This document shows, piece by piece, positions 55,252-62,360 of a DNA stretch of 64,000 nt. The notes beneath the pieces are model-generated. The model searched no databases, was not told the DNA's origin, and saw nothing but the letters and a program-made list of their open reading frames with translations. Source of the DNA: JAKACA01 sp049510975 (lineage in GTDB: Bacteria > Actinomycetota > Acidimicrobiia > Acidimicrobiales > Bog-793). The position numbers and the translations under genes are program-made. Each line of letters begins with the position of its first letter. Positions within the stretch are counted from its first letter, which is position 1. The stretch covers positions 1-64,000 of the forward strand of contig JBEKYM010000020.1 of NCBI GenBank assembly GCA_049510975.1. The letters run 5' to 3'.

Positions 55252-56283
55252 CTAGACGGTGGAGGCTACGGGCTCCCGCCCGGCACCGACGGCCCCGAGG
55301 AACCTCAGTGCCGTGCGGTAGGACCCGACGACACCTTCCTCGCAATAGGCAAGGTCGTGCTCGGCACAGTAGGTCCGCACGATGCGCTGGGCCCGGCGGA
55401 GGTTGGGCCGAGGCATCGACGGGAACAAATGGTGCTCGATCTGGTAGTTGAGGCCACCGAACACGAACGTGGCGATGCGGCCGCCTCTGATGTTGCGGGC
55501 GGTGATGACCTGGCGCTGGACGTAGGTCATCTTGGTGTCGCGCTCGAGGATGGGCATTCCCTTGTGATTGGGGGCGAAGCTGCAGCCGAGATAGAGGCCG
55601 AAGAGGCTCTGCTGGAGCGTGATGAAGGCCAGAGCCCGCAATGGCGACAGGACCCAGAAGACGGCCGTCAGGTAGAGGGCGGCGTTTCCCGCCAGCAGGG
55701 CGCCCTCGACGGCGGCAGAGCGGTCGTGGCGCCGTACGAGCGAGTCGACGCTCGAGATGTGAAGTCCGGCTCCCTCGAGGAGCAGCAGCGGGAAGAACAG
55801 CCAGGCCTGCCAACGCGCCAGCAGGCGGGCGGCGCCCCGCCGGCGCTCGGCCATCTCGGCGGTGAACGTGAAGGCGATGGCACCCGGGCCGATGTCCGGG
55901 TCGCGCTCCAGCTGGTTCGGATAGGCGTGGTGGGCGTTGTGCTTGGGGACCCACCAGCCGAAGCTCAGGCCGGTCAGTGCATTGGCGACAGCGAGCCCGA
56001 CAATTCGGTTCCACTGGCGCGAGGCGAAGATCTGCTGATGGCCGGCGTCATGACCGAGGAACACCACCTGAGCGAACATGAGCGCCAGGAAGGAGGCGAC
56101 GCCGAGCGTTGCCCAGGAGTTGCCGACGACGAACAGTGCCGCCCATCCGAGGGCGAATCCCAAGATGGTGAGCGTGATCTTGACGGTGTAATACCAGGGG
56201 CGGCGGTCCAACAGGCCGGCACCGCGGATCTGCTCGGACAGCACGCGGTACTCGCTCGGCGCTTTGCCTGTGGTGGTCGTCAT
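55252..56283 (-). CDS. Membrane fatty acid desaturase
   Basis: A 343-residue integral membrane diiron desaturase. The three His boxes are present: GHDAGHQQI, HNAHHAYPNQ and NYQIEHHLFPSMPR, in the order of acyl-lipid desaturases of the linoleoyl-CoA/delta type (the Gln-IEHH third box is typical of front-end-like enzymes, though no cytochrome b5 domain is fused). Four or more membrane segments lie between. ATG 56283 follows AGGAAAG at seven bases. It would introduce double bonds into membrane acyl chains. No adjacent ferredoxin gene. Confidence 0.92.
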   Translation of the reverse strand: MTTTTGKAPSEYRVLSEQIRGAGLLDRRPWYYTVKITLTILGFALGWAALFVVGNSWATLGVASFLALMFAQVVFLGHDAGHQQIFASRQWNRIVGLAVANALTGLSFGWWVPKHNAHHAYPNQLERDPDIGPGAIAFTFTAEMAERRRGAARLLARWQAWLFFPLLLLEGAGLHISSVDSLVRRHDRSAAVEGALLAGNAALYLTAVFWVLSPLRALAFITLQQSLFGLYLGCSFAPNHKGMPILERDTKMTYVQRQVITARNIRGGRIATFVFGGLNYQIEHHLFPSMPRPNLRRAQRIVRTYCAEHDLAYCEEGVVGSYRTALRFLGAVGAGREPVASTV

Positions 56284-56419
56284 CGTCGTCACTTTCCTGG
56301 TGGAAACCCGCAATGGGCGCGTCACCAGGGACAGGAGCAACGCCGAGAGAGACCGCTCTCCTCGAAGACTCCAGGGTACCTCCTCGCGGGCACATCCCTC
56401 GGCGCGCCCCTGCGCCCGA

Positions 56420-57385
56420 TCAGGGAATGAGCACCGTTCGAAGGCCGGCGACCTCCGGGGCGTTCCAGGCGGCCTCGACGTCGGCCAGCGGGACCGGTCG
56501 CACCGAGACTTCGAGGGCCCCGGAGCCGATCGCTTCGACCAGAGAGGGGAGCTCGGCCAGGTAGGCCCCGAGCGATACGGCGCCCTGTCCACTGCCCTGC
56601 AGCCGCAGGTTGGCCGATCGGAGGACCACCGACGGCAGCTCGGCCGTGGGGCCGGCCACAGCGCCGATCTGTACCCAGTCCATGGCTCGCCCGCGATCGG
56701 CTCGCGCCGTGAGCAGCGCCACCATGGCGGCCGCTGCCGGCGCGCCCCACAAGTAGTCGAGCACGACATCCACCTCGGCAGCTGCTGCCGCCAGGCGAGC
56801 GGCCGTGACCGCGGCGTCATCGACGAGACCGACGACCTCATCGGCACCGAGCGCCGGCAGTTGGGAAAGGCGTGCAACGCTCCGGCCGGCAGCCACGACC
56901 CGTGCGGCGCCGAGCCGTTTGGCGATCTGCACGGCCATGCCTCCGGCACTGCCGGTGGCGCCGAGGACCAGGACTGACTGCCCCGGCTCGAGGCGAACCC
57001 GGCGGCGCAGCGCCACCCAGGCGGACATGGCAGGGTTCATCGCCGCTGCCACCTTGATGGCCTCCGCGCTCTCCGGCAACGGGACGATCCGTCGCAGGTC
57101 GACGACGGCCCGGTCCGCCATCGAGCCCCAGGTGTCGTCTGTGGAGACGAAATAGACCCGCCGGCCGTCTGCGAGCCGGCCGACGCCGTCGATGCCAGGG
57201 ATCATGGGCAGCGTGCCCGTGCTCGTGTAGTGCCTGCCGGAAGCGCCCGTGCGGACCCGCGGGTGCAGCCCGACGGCCAGCACTTCGACGAGCGCCTCGT
57301 CCGAGCCGGCGGGCTCCGGGGTGTCGTGCGTCTCGTATCGGGGAGCGTGTTCGAACGATCGAACCACGGCCGCGCGCATGCTCAT
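56420..57385 (-). CDS. Zinc-less quinone-oxidoreductase-like MDR protein
   Basis: A 321-residue medium-chain dehydrogenase/reductase. The substrate-binding lead has VEVLAVGLHPRVRTGASG, then VLVLGATGSAGGMAVQIAKRLGAARVVAAGRS with an AxxGSAGG NADP-binding loop typical of QOR-like proteins; no structural zinc Cys set is visible. Likely an NADPH-dependent reductase of quinones or enones. ATG 57385 follows a GGAG ribosome site. It is divergent from a MarR gene, with two operator-like sites between them, suggesting control by that regulator. Confidence 0.88.
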   Translation of the reverse strand: MSMRAAVVRSFEHAPRYETHDTPEPAGSDEALVEVLAVGLHPRVRTGASGRHYTSTGTLPMIPGIDGVGRLADGRRVYFVSTDDTWGSMADRAVVDLRRIVPLPESAEAIKVAAAMNPAMSAWVALRRRVRLEPGQSVLVLGATGSAGGMAVQIAKRLGAARVVAAGRSVARLSQLPALGADEVVGLVDDAAVTAARLAAAAAEVDVVLDYLWGAPAAAAMVALLTARADRGRAMDWVQIGAVAGPTAELPSVVLRSANLRLQGSGQGAVSLGAYLAELPSLVEAIGSGALEVSVRPVPLADVEAAWNAPEVAGLRTVLIP

Positions 57386-57429
57386 CGCTCCTGGGCCTCC
57401 TGCCTGGCTCTGGCACGGTGCGCAGAGTT

Positions 57430-57467
57430 AGTTGGTAGCACCATCCATGATAGTTGGTGACACCAAC
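57430..57467. promoter_or_regulatory. Tandem operators in the QOR/MarR divergent region
   Basis: Two similar palindromes lie 22 bp apart: AGTTGGTAGCACCATC (57430-57445) and AGTTGGTGACACCAAC (57452-57467). The second has perfect arms GTTGGTG/CACCAAC around one base. The second covers the -35 position of the MarR promoter, so binding would block it; the first faces the QOR-like gene. Confidence 0.6.
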
Positions 57468-57477
57468 CAGTTTGCCC

Positions 57478-57483
57478 TACACT
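57478..57483 (+). promoter_or_regulatory. -10 box TACACT, leaderless promoter of the MarR gene at 57491
   Basis: TACACT ends seven bases before GTG 57491. TTGGTG 18 bp upstream, part of the second operator, can serve as the -35. Confidence 0.55.
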
Positions 57484-57490
57484 GGGTGAG

Positions 57491-58018
57491 GTGCCCACCA
57501 AGCTCGAGCCGGCCCGCCCTGCTCCGCGAGACGGCGAGGCCGACTTGGGCCTCGTGGACTCGCTCGCCCAGTTGAGCTTTGCCGTGCAAGGTGCGCTCGG
57601 GCGGATCGCCGCCACCCACGACCTGTCCATCACCCAGACGCGGCTACTCGGGATCCTCCGCGACCGCCGTCCGACCATCAAGGAGCTGGCGAGGCTCCTC
57701 CAGCTGGACAAGTCCAGCGTCACCGGCCTCGTCGACCGCGCCCAGGAGCGCCGGCTCGTACGGCGGACGGCCTCTCGAATCGATCGCCGCAGCGTGCACG
57801 TCACGATCACCGCCGCCGGCCGGGCTCTCGCCGGCGACGTGGAAGCGGCCTTCGAGGCCGAGATCGCCGTTCTCGTCGCCGATCTGAGCGCCACGCAACG
57901 CAGGCGCCTCTCGGCGATCGCCAGTGTCATCGCGGTTGCCGACGCTCGCCGACACGGCATCGACATGCGTCTGGCCGAGCCGGCGCCCGCCGCCTCGGCG
58001 GTGGCCAGGCGCAGGTGA
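57491..58018 (+). CDS. MarR-family transcriptional regulator
   Basis: A 175-residue winged-helix regulator. THDLSITQTRLLGILRDRRPTIKELARLLQLDKSSVTGLVDRAQERRLVRRTASRIDRRSVHV spans the DNA-binding core (about 42-104, shown in pieces of the family pattern), with the SRIDRR wing motif. GTG start set by the promoter seven bases upstream. It is divergent from the QOR-like gene and probably represses both through the tandem AGTTGGT/ACCAAC sites. Confidence 0.92.
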   Translation: MPTKLEPARPAPRDGEADLGLVDSLAQLSFAVQGALGRIAATHDLSITQTRLLGILRDRRPTIKELARLLQLDKSSVTGLVDRAQERRLVRRTASRIDRRSVHVTITAAGRALAGDVEAAFEAEIAVLVADLSATQRRRLSAIASVIAVADARRHGIDMRLAEPAPAASAVARRR

Positions 58019-58122
58019 GCGCCGGCCATATCGGGCGGATCCCGCAGCAATTTGTGACTTTCGGCCCGGGTCAAGGCCGGTCGGAGCTGTGAAGCTGGAG
58101 GCACCGATTCGAAGGAGCCCTC

Positions 58123-59385
58123 ATGAAACTCGCCGTCGCCTCCGTCCATGCCATCGAGATCCTCGACTCTCGAGGCAATCCGACGCTGGCGGTCACGCTC
58201 AGCCTCGCTGACGGCACGACGGCTCGGGCAGGGGTGCCCTCGGGGGCTTCCACCGGCGCGCGGGAGGCCGTGGAGCTGCGGGACGGCAACCCCGCCCGCT
58301 TCGGCGGCAAAGGCGTCACCGTGGCTGTCGGCAACGTCAACGGCGAGATCGCCGAGTCGATCAACGGCCGAACCTTTGGAGAGCTGGCGGATTTGGACGG
58401 AGCGCTGATCAAGCTCGACGGCACGGACAACAAATCGCGTCTCGGCGCCAACGCCCTCGTCGGCGTCTCGATGGCGGCCGCCCGTGCCCAGGCCATCGCC
58501 AGCGACCAACCGCTCTGGAGAGTGCTCAACCCTGCCGGTGTCTCCCCGCGGCTTCCGGTGCCGCACTTCAACGTCATCAACGGGGGTGCCCACGCGCCCA
58601 ACAACCTCGACTTCCAGGAGTTCATGATCGCCCCGCTCGGCGCGCCGAATCTCACCGAAGCCGTCCGCGCCGGCGCCGAGATCTACGGCCGGCTCCGGGG
58701 ACTGCTGGCGGCCGCCGGCGAGGCGACGGGCCTCGGTGACGAGGGGGGTTTCGCCCCGCAGATCGACCGGCCGGAGGAGGTGCTCGTCCTCTTGACCGAC
58801 GCCATCGCGGCGGCCGGTTACGAGAGCGGGCCTGCCGGCGTGGCCATCGCCCTCGACCCGGCCGCAAACGGGTTCTTCCACGACGGGATCTACGAGGTGG
58901 CAGGAGAGAAGCTCTCGAGCGACGACATGATCAGCCGTTACGAGCAGATCATCACCGACTTTCCCGTGTGGAGTCTCGAGGACGGCCTCGCCGAGGATGA
59001 CTGGGACGGCTGGGTACGCCTCACCGACCGGCTCGGAGACCGCCTGCAGCTCGTCGGCGACGACCTCATCGTCACGAACCCGGCGATCATCGCCGAGGCC
59101 ATCGCCCGGCGCGCAGGCAACGCCGCCCTCATCAAGGTCAACCAGATCGGAACCGTCACCGAGACGCTGGCTGCCATGGAGATGTGCCGGCAGGCAGGGT
59201 GGCCGCAGATGGTCTCGCACCGCTCGGGCGAGACCGAGGACAGCTTCATCGCCGACCTCGCCGTCGGCTCCGGTTGCGGGCAGTTGAAGAGCGGTGCCCC
59301 GGCTCGGGGCGAGCGAGTCGCCAAATACGACCGCTTGATCGAGATCGAGGCGGGCGAACCGCTCCCCTACGGCTTGGCCAGCTGA
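58123..59385 (+). CDS. eno: Enolase
   Basis: A 420-residue glycolytic enzyme converting 2-phosphoglycerate to phosphoenolpyruvate in the cytoplasm. Visible blocks are EILDSRGNPTL, GVPSGASTGAREAVELRDG (loop near substrate), FNVINGGAHAPNNLDFQEFM, and the metal/catalytic part WSLEDGLAEDDWDGW, GDDLIVTNP, LIKVNQIGTVTETL and SHRSGETEDSFIADL. Length is slightly under the common 425-430. GAAGGAG five bases before ATG 58123 fixes the start. Convergent with proS. Neighbouring genes are not glycolytic, so it may be a second copy or a dispersed one. Confidence 0.96.
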   Translation: MKLAVASVHAIEILDSRGNPTLAVTLSLADGTTARAGVPSGASTGAREAVELRDGNPARFGGKGVTVAVGNVNGEIAESINGRTFGELADLDGALIKLDGTDNKSRLGANALVGVSMAAARAQAIASDQPLWRVLNPAGVSPRLPVPHFNVINGGAHAPNNLDFQEFMIAPLGAPNLTEAVRAGAEIYGRLRGLLAAAGEATGLGDEGGFAPQIDRPEEVLVLLTDAIAAAGYESGPAGVAIALDPAANGFFHDGIYEVAGEKLSSDDMISRYEQIITDFPVWSLEDGLAEDDWDGWVRLTDRLGDRLQLVGDDLIVTNPAIIAEAIARRAGNAALIKVNQIGTVTETLAAMEMCRQAGWPQMVSHRSGETEDSFIADLAVGSGCGQLKSGAPARGERVAKYDRLIEIEAGEPLPYGLAS

Positions 59386-59425
59386 TCATCGCAGCGGTCG
59401 GTCGCTCCGGTCCGACGGCGCCCGC

Positions 59426-61132
59426 CTAGTGCGGGCCAAGGCTCCTCGCCAGCCACGACGAGAGCTCGGCGGGCGGCACGATCTCGCCTGCTGCCTCCGG
59501 ATCGGCCCGGAGCATCGCCTCCACCCCGCCGGCGGCCAAGGAGCGCTTGGAGACCGTGAGGCGCACCGGGCAGCCGATCAATTCTGCATCGGCGAACTGC
59601 ACGCCGGGACGTTCGCCGCGATCGTCGAACAGGACGTCGAAGCCGGCCGCCTCGAGTGCGCCCACGACCGGCTCGCCGCCGGCGAGACCTTCGTCGCCGA
59701 GGGCGCACACGTGCACGTCGAAAGGGGCGATCGCCGCCGGCCAGACGAGGCCGCGATCGTCATGGTGCTCCTCGGCCACACAGGCGAGCAGGCGCCCGAC
59801 GCCAATGCCGTAGGAACCCATCACGATGGGTTTCTCCGTGCCGTCCTCGTCGAGGAAGTTCGCCCCGAGGGCGACGGAGAAGTGCGTGCCGAGCTTGAAG
59901 ATGTTGCCGACCTCGACTCCTCGCTCCGTGCGAAGCGGTGAGCCGCACGTGACGCAGGGCTGGCCTTCGTCGACGGCGACGAGATCGGCGATGCGGTCGG
60001 GTTCGTAGTCTCGACCGACGTTGACGTTGCGCAGGTGCCAACCCGCTTCGTTGGCGCCGGCGACGAGGTTCGGGCTGGCGGCGACGATCTCGTCGACGAT
60101 CACCGTGGCGCGCCCGCCGACGCCGATGGGAGAGGCGTAGCCCGCCACGCATCCGATCTGCTCGATCTCGGCAGTGGTCATCGGGCGCAGTTCGGCCGAA
60201 CCGAGGACCGCGGCCAGCTTCGCTTCGTTGAGCTGCATATCACCCCGAACGACAGCCACCACCATGCGGTCGTCCGACGTCGCCATGAACACGACTTTGG
60301 CGGTGCGCTGGCGCGGCACGCCGAGCAGGTCGCACAGCCGCTCGATCGTCGGCGTATCGGGTGTGGCGATGCGCTCGAGGGGCAGCGCCGGCTCGGCGAC
60401 GTCGCCCAGCGGGACCGCAGCACGGGCGACTTGCCGGTTCTGGGCGTAGCCGCAGGAGTCGCACAGCACGAGGGTGTCCTCGCCGATGGGGTTCAAGTAC
60501 ATGAACTCCTCGGCGCCGGAGCCGCCCATCATGCCGACGTCGGCAGCCACGGTGAGCACCGGCAGCCCGCAGCGGGCGAAGATCCGCCGGTAGGCATCCT
60601 CCAGCCGCTCGTACTGCGCATCGAGCCCGGCCGCGTCGCGATCGAGGGTGTAGGCGTCCTTCATCGTGAACTCACGCGTCCGGATGAGCCCGGCACGGGG
60701 CCGCGGGTCGTCCCGGAACTTGATCTGGATCTGGTACACGAGCCGCGGGAGCTGGCGCCAGGACTGGATCTCGGTGGAGGCGAGCGAGGCCACGACCTCC
60801 TCGTGCGTCATGGCGAGGACGAGCGGCCGGTCTCGCCGGTCGACGAAGCGGGCCATCTCCGGCCCGATCTTGTCGAAACGCCCCGACTTCATCCACAGCT
60901 CGCCCGGGTGCACCACCGGCATCGACATCTCGACGCCGCCGGCGGCGTCCATCTCTTCGCGCAGGATCTGCTCGATCCGGCGCATGACGCGCCAGGCGAA
61001 CGGCAGGTACGAATAGATGCCCGGGCTCAGCTGGCGGATGAACGCTGCTCGCAGGAGCAGCTGATGGCCGGGCGTCTCGGCGCCGGAAGGCGCCTCACGC
61101 AGTGTCACTCCGAAGAGCCTCGACATCCTCAT
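59426..61132 (-). CDS. proS: Prolyl-tRNA synthetase, bacterial type with editing domain
   Basis: A 568-residue class II aminoacyl-tRNA synthetase. Motif 1 region MRMSRLFGVTLREAPSGAET and GIYSYLPFAWRVMRRIEQILREEM; motif 2 with FRDDPRPRAGLIRTREFTMKDAY; a bacterial editing insertion (about 230-380) in between; and motif 3 GSYGIGVGRLLACVAEE, followed by the anticodon-binding domain. Charges tRNA-Pro and removes mischarged Ala. ATG 61132 is six bases after TACCCT, so the leaderless start is preferred over in-frame positions further upstream. Confidence 0.96.
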   Translation of the reverse strand: MRMSRLFGVTLREAPSGAETPGHQLLLRAAFIRQLSPGIYSYLPFAWRVMRRIEQILREEMDAAGGVEMSMPVVHPGELWMKSGRFDKIGPEMARFVDRRDRPLVLAMTHEEVVASLASTEIQSWRQLPRLVYQIQIKFRDDPRPRAGLIRTREFTMKDAYTLDRDAAGLDAQYERLEDAYRRIFARCGLPVLTVAADVGMMGGSGAEEFMYLNPIGEDTLVLCDSCGYAQNRQVARAAVPLGDVAEPALPLERIATPDTPTIERLCDLLGVPRQRTAKVVFMATSDDRMVVAVVRGDMQLNEAKLAAVLGSAELRPMTTAEIEQIGCVAGYASPIGVGGRATVIVDEIVAASPNLVAGANEAGWHLRNVNVGRDYEPDRIADLVAVDEGQPCVTCGSPLRTERGVEVGNIFKLGTHFSVALGANFLDEDGTEKPIVMGSYGIGVGRLLACVAEEHHDDRGLVWPAAIAPFDVHVCALGDEGLAGGEPVVGALEAAGFDVLFDDRGERPGVQFADAELIGCPVRLTVSKRSLAAGGVEAMLRADPEAAGEIVPPAELSSWLARSLGPH

Positions 61133-61138
61133 GGCCCA

Positions 61139-61144
61139 AGGGTA
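61139..61144 (-). promoter_or_regulatory. -10 box TACCCT, leaderless promoter of proS
   Basis: TACCCT on the minus strand ends six bases before ATG 61132, with no Shine-Dalgarno between. Confidence 0.45.
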
Positions 61145-61195
61145 GGGACGCAGCGCACCCGCCGGGCCGCTGCGCGCCGGTGACAGACTGGCGGG

Positions 61196-61603
61196 GTGCG
61201 GATCGTTCTCAACGTTCTCTGGCTGCTGCTGTCCGGGCTCTGGCTGGCGATCGGCTACGCCGCCGCCGGCCTCGTCATGTGCGTGCTGATCGTGACGATC
61301 CCCTTCGGCGTGGCGTCGTTTCGCCTCGCCGGGTATGTGCTCTGGCCGTTCGGTCGGACGGTCGTGCGGCGGCCCGGCGCCGGTGCCGCCACCGCCATCG
61401 GCAACGTCATCTGGTTCGTCCTCGCCGGCTTCTGGATCGCGGCCGCCCACCTCGTGCTCGGCCTGCTGCTCTGCCTCACGATCATCGGCATCCCCCTCGG
61501 TCTCGGCAACTTCAAGCTGGCCGCCGTCGCCGTCGCCCCCCTCGGCAAGGTCATCGTGTCGACACGCGACCCGCGTGCGGCCGCCGGCGTCGTCGGCTTC
61601 TAG
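61196..61603 (+). CDS. YccF-domain inner-membrane protein
   Basis: A 135-residue protein made of two similar halves, each with two membrane segments: LNVLWLLLSGLWLAIGYAAAGLVMCVLIVTIPFGVASFRLA, then GNVIWFVLAGFWIAAAHLVLGLLLCLTIIGIPLGLGNFKLA (described by parts). The repeated N-V-x-W...IP-G...F-L pattern is the YccF/DUF307 signature. Function is not known. GTG start at 61196. Convergent with the exonuclease gene; a short tandem repeat lies between the two. Confidence 0.92.
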   Translation: MRIVLNVLWLLLSGLWLAIGYAAAGLVMCVLIVTIPFGVASFRLAGYVLWPFGRTVVRRPGAGAATAIGNVIWFVLAGFWIAAAHLVLGLLLCLTIIGIPLGLGNFKLAAVAVAPLGKVIVSTRDPRAAAGVVGF

Positions 61604-61614
61604 CGCCCGCATCC

Positions 61615-61643
61615 TCGGCACGTCCACATTCGGCACGTCCACA
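61615..61643. repeat. Two tandem 15-bp units (TCGGCACGTCCACA)
   Basis: TCGGCACGTCCACA occurs at 61615-61628 and 61630-61643 in the convergent gap after the YccF gene. No coding or folding role is apparent. Confidence 0.7.
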
Positions 61644-61679
61644 GCCGGGCACCTCGGGGCGACGCCGGGCTCGGGGCTG

Positions 61680-62360
61680 CTAACGCCTCATCCACCGGAG
61701 GCGGTCGGTCGCCGCCGCCAGCGAGCGAACGCTGCCCGCTCCCCTCGCTTCGAGATGGGTCGCAAGAGCCAGAAACGCCTGTGCCGTCGTCAAGGCGTCG
61801 CCGAGAGCATGGTGGGGGCGGTGAACCGGAAGCCCGAGGTAGGCGGCGAGCTCGCCGAGCGGGAGGAACCGAGGCGGGTGCTCGCCGCGCTCGGCCATGA
61901 GGAGGCGACCGAGGGCGTCGGTGTCGATGAGGGGCGTGTGAAGGCTGAGGCCGAGAGCGGCGAACGCCACGGCGAGGAACGCCTCCTCGACCGCCGCCGC
62001 GTGCGCCACGATCAGGCGACCGGTGACGGCCTCCACGAGCGGCCACATCGCCGTCTCGAACGGTGGAGCCCCTTCGAGGTCCACCGTGCGGATCCCGTGG
62101 ATCAGCACGGACGCCTCCGGAGGGGGGCGCCGCGGGCGCACGAGTCCGTAGGACACCCGCCCGGCACCGGCGCGGCCCTCGTCGATCGGGACGGCGCCGA
62201 AGGAGATGATCTCGTCGCTCCGAACGTCGAGCCCCGTGAGCTCGAGATCCACGACGCAGAACGCAGCCGACCGCCACGGCGTGCGCCCTGCTGGCAGGGG
62301 CGTGTCCGAGTAGGCGGTCTCGACGGGCGTGCGCCCTGCCGGGCCGGGGCGCCGCCTCAC
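61680..62360 (-). CDS. DEDDh-type 3'-5' exonuclease (DnaQ-like)
   Basis: A 226-residue exonuclease. ExoI has VVDLELTGLD (Asp38, Glu40), ExoII region VTGRLIVAHAAAVEEAFLAVAF, where Glu stands in for the usual Asp, and ExoIII HRPHHALGDALTTA with catalytic His and Asp. It resembles the DnaQ/epsilon exonuclease domain. Its ATG overlaps the stop of the DUF294 gene (ATGA), an arrangement common for DUF294-exonuclease pairs. Probably acts on single-stranded DNA or RNA ends; role unknown. Confidence 0.88.
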   Translation of the reverse strand: MRRRPGPAGRTPVETAYSDTPLPAGRTPWRSAAFCVVDLELTGLDVRSDEIISFGAVPIDEGRAGAGRVSYGLVRPRRPPPEASVLIHGIRTVDLEGAPPFETAMWPLVEAVTGRLIVAHAAAVEEAFLAVAFAALGLSLHTPLIDTDALGRLLMAERGEHPPRFLPLGELAAYLGLPVHRPHHALGDALTTAQAFLALATHLEARGAGSVRSLAAATDRLRWMRR

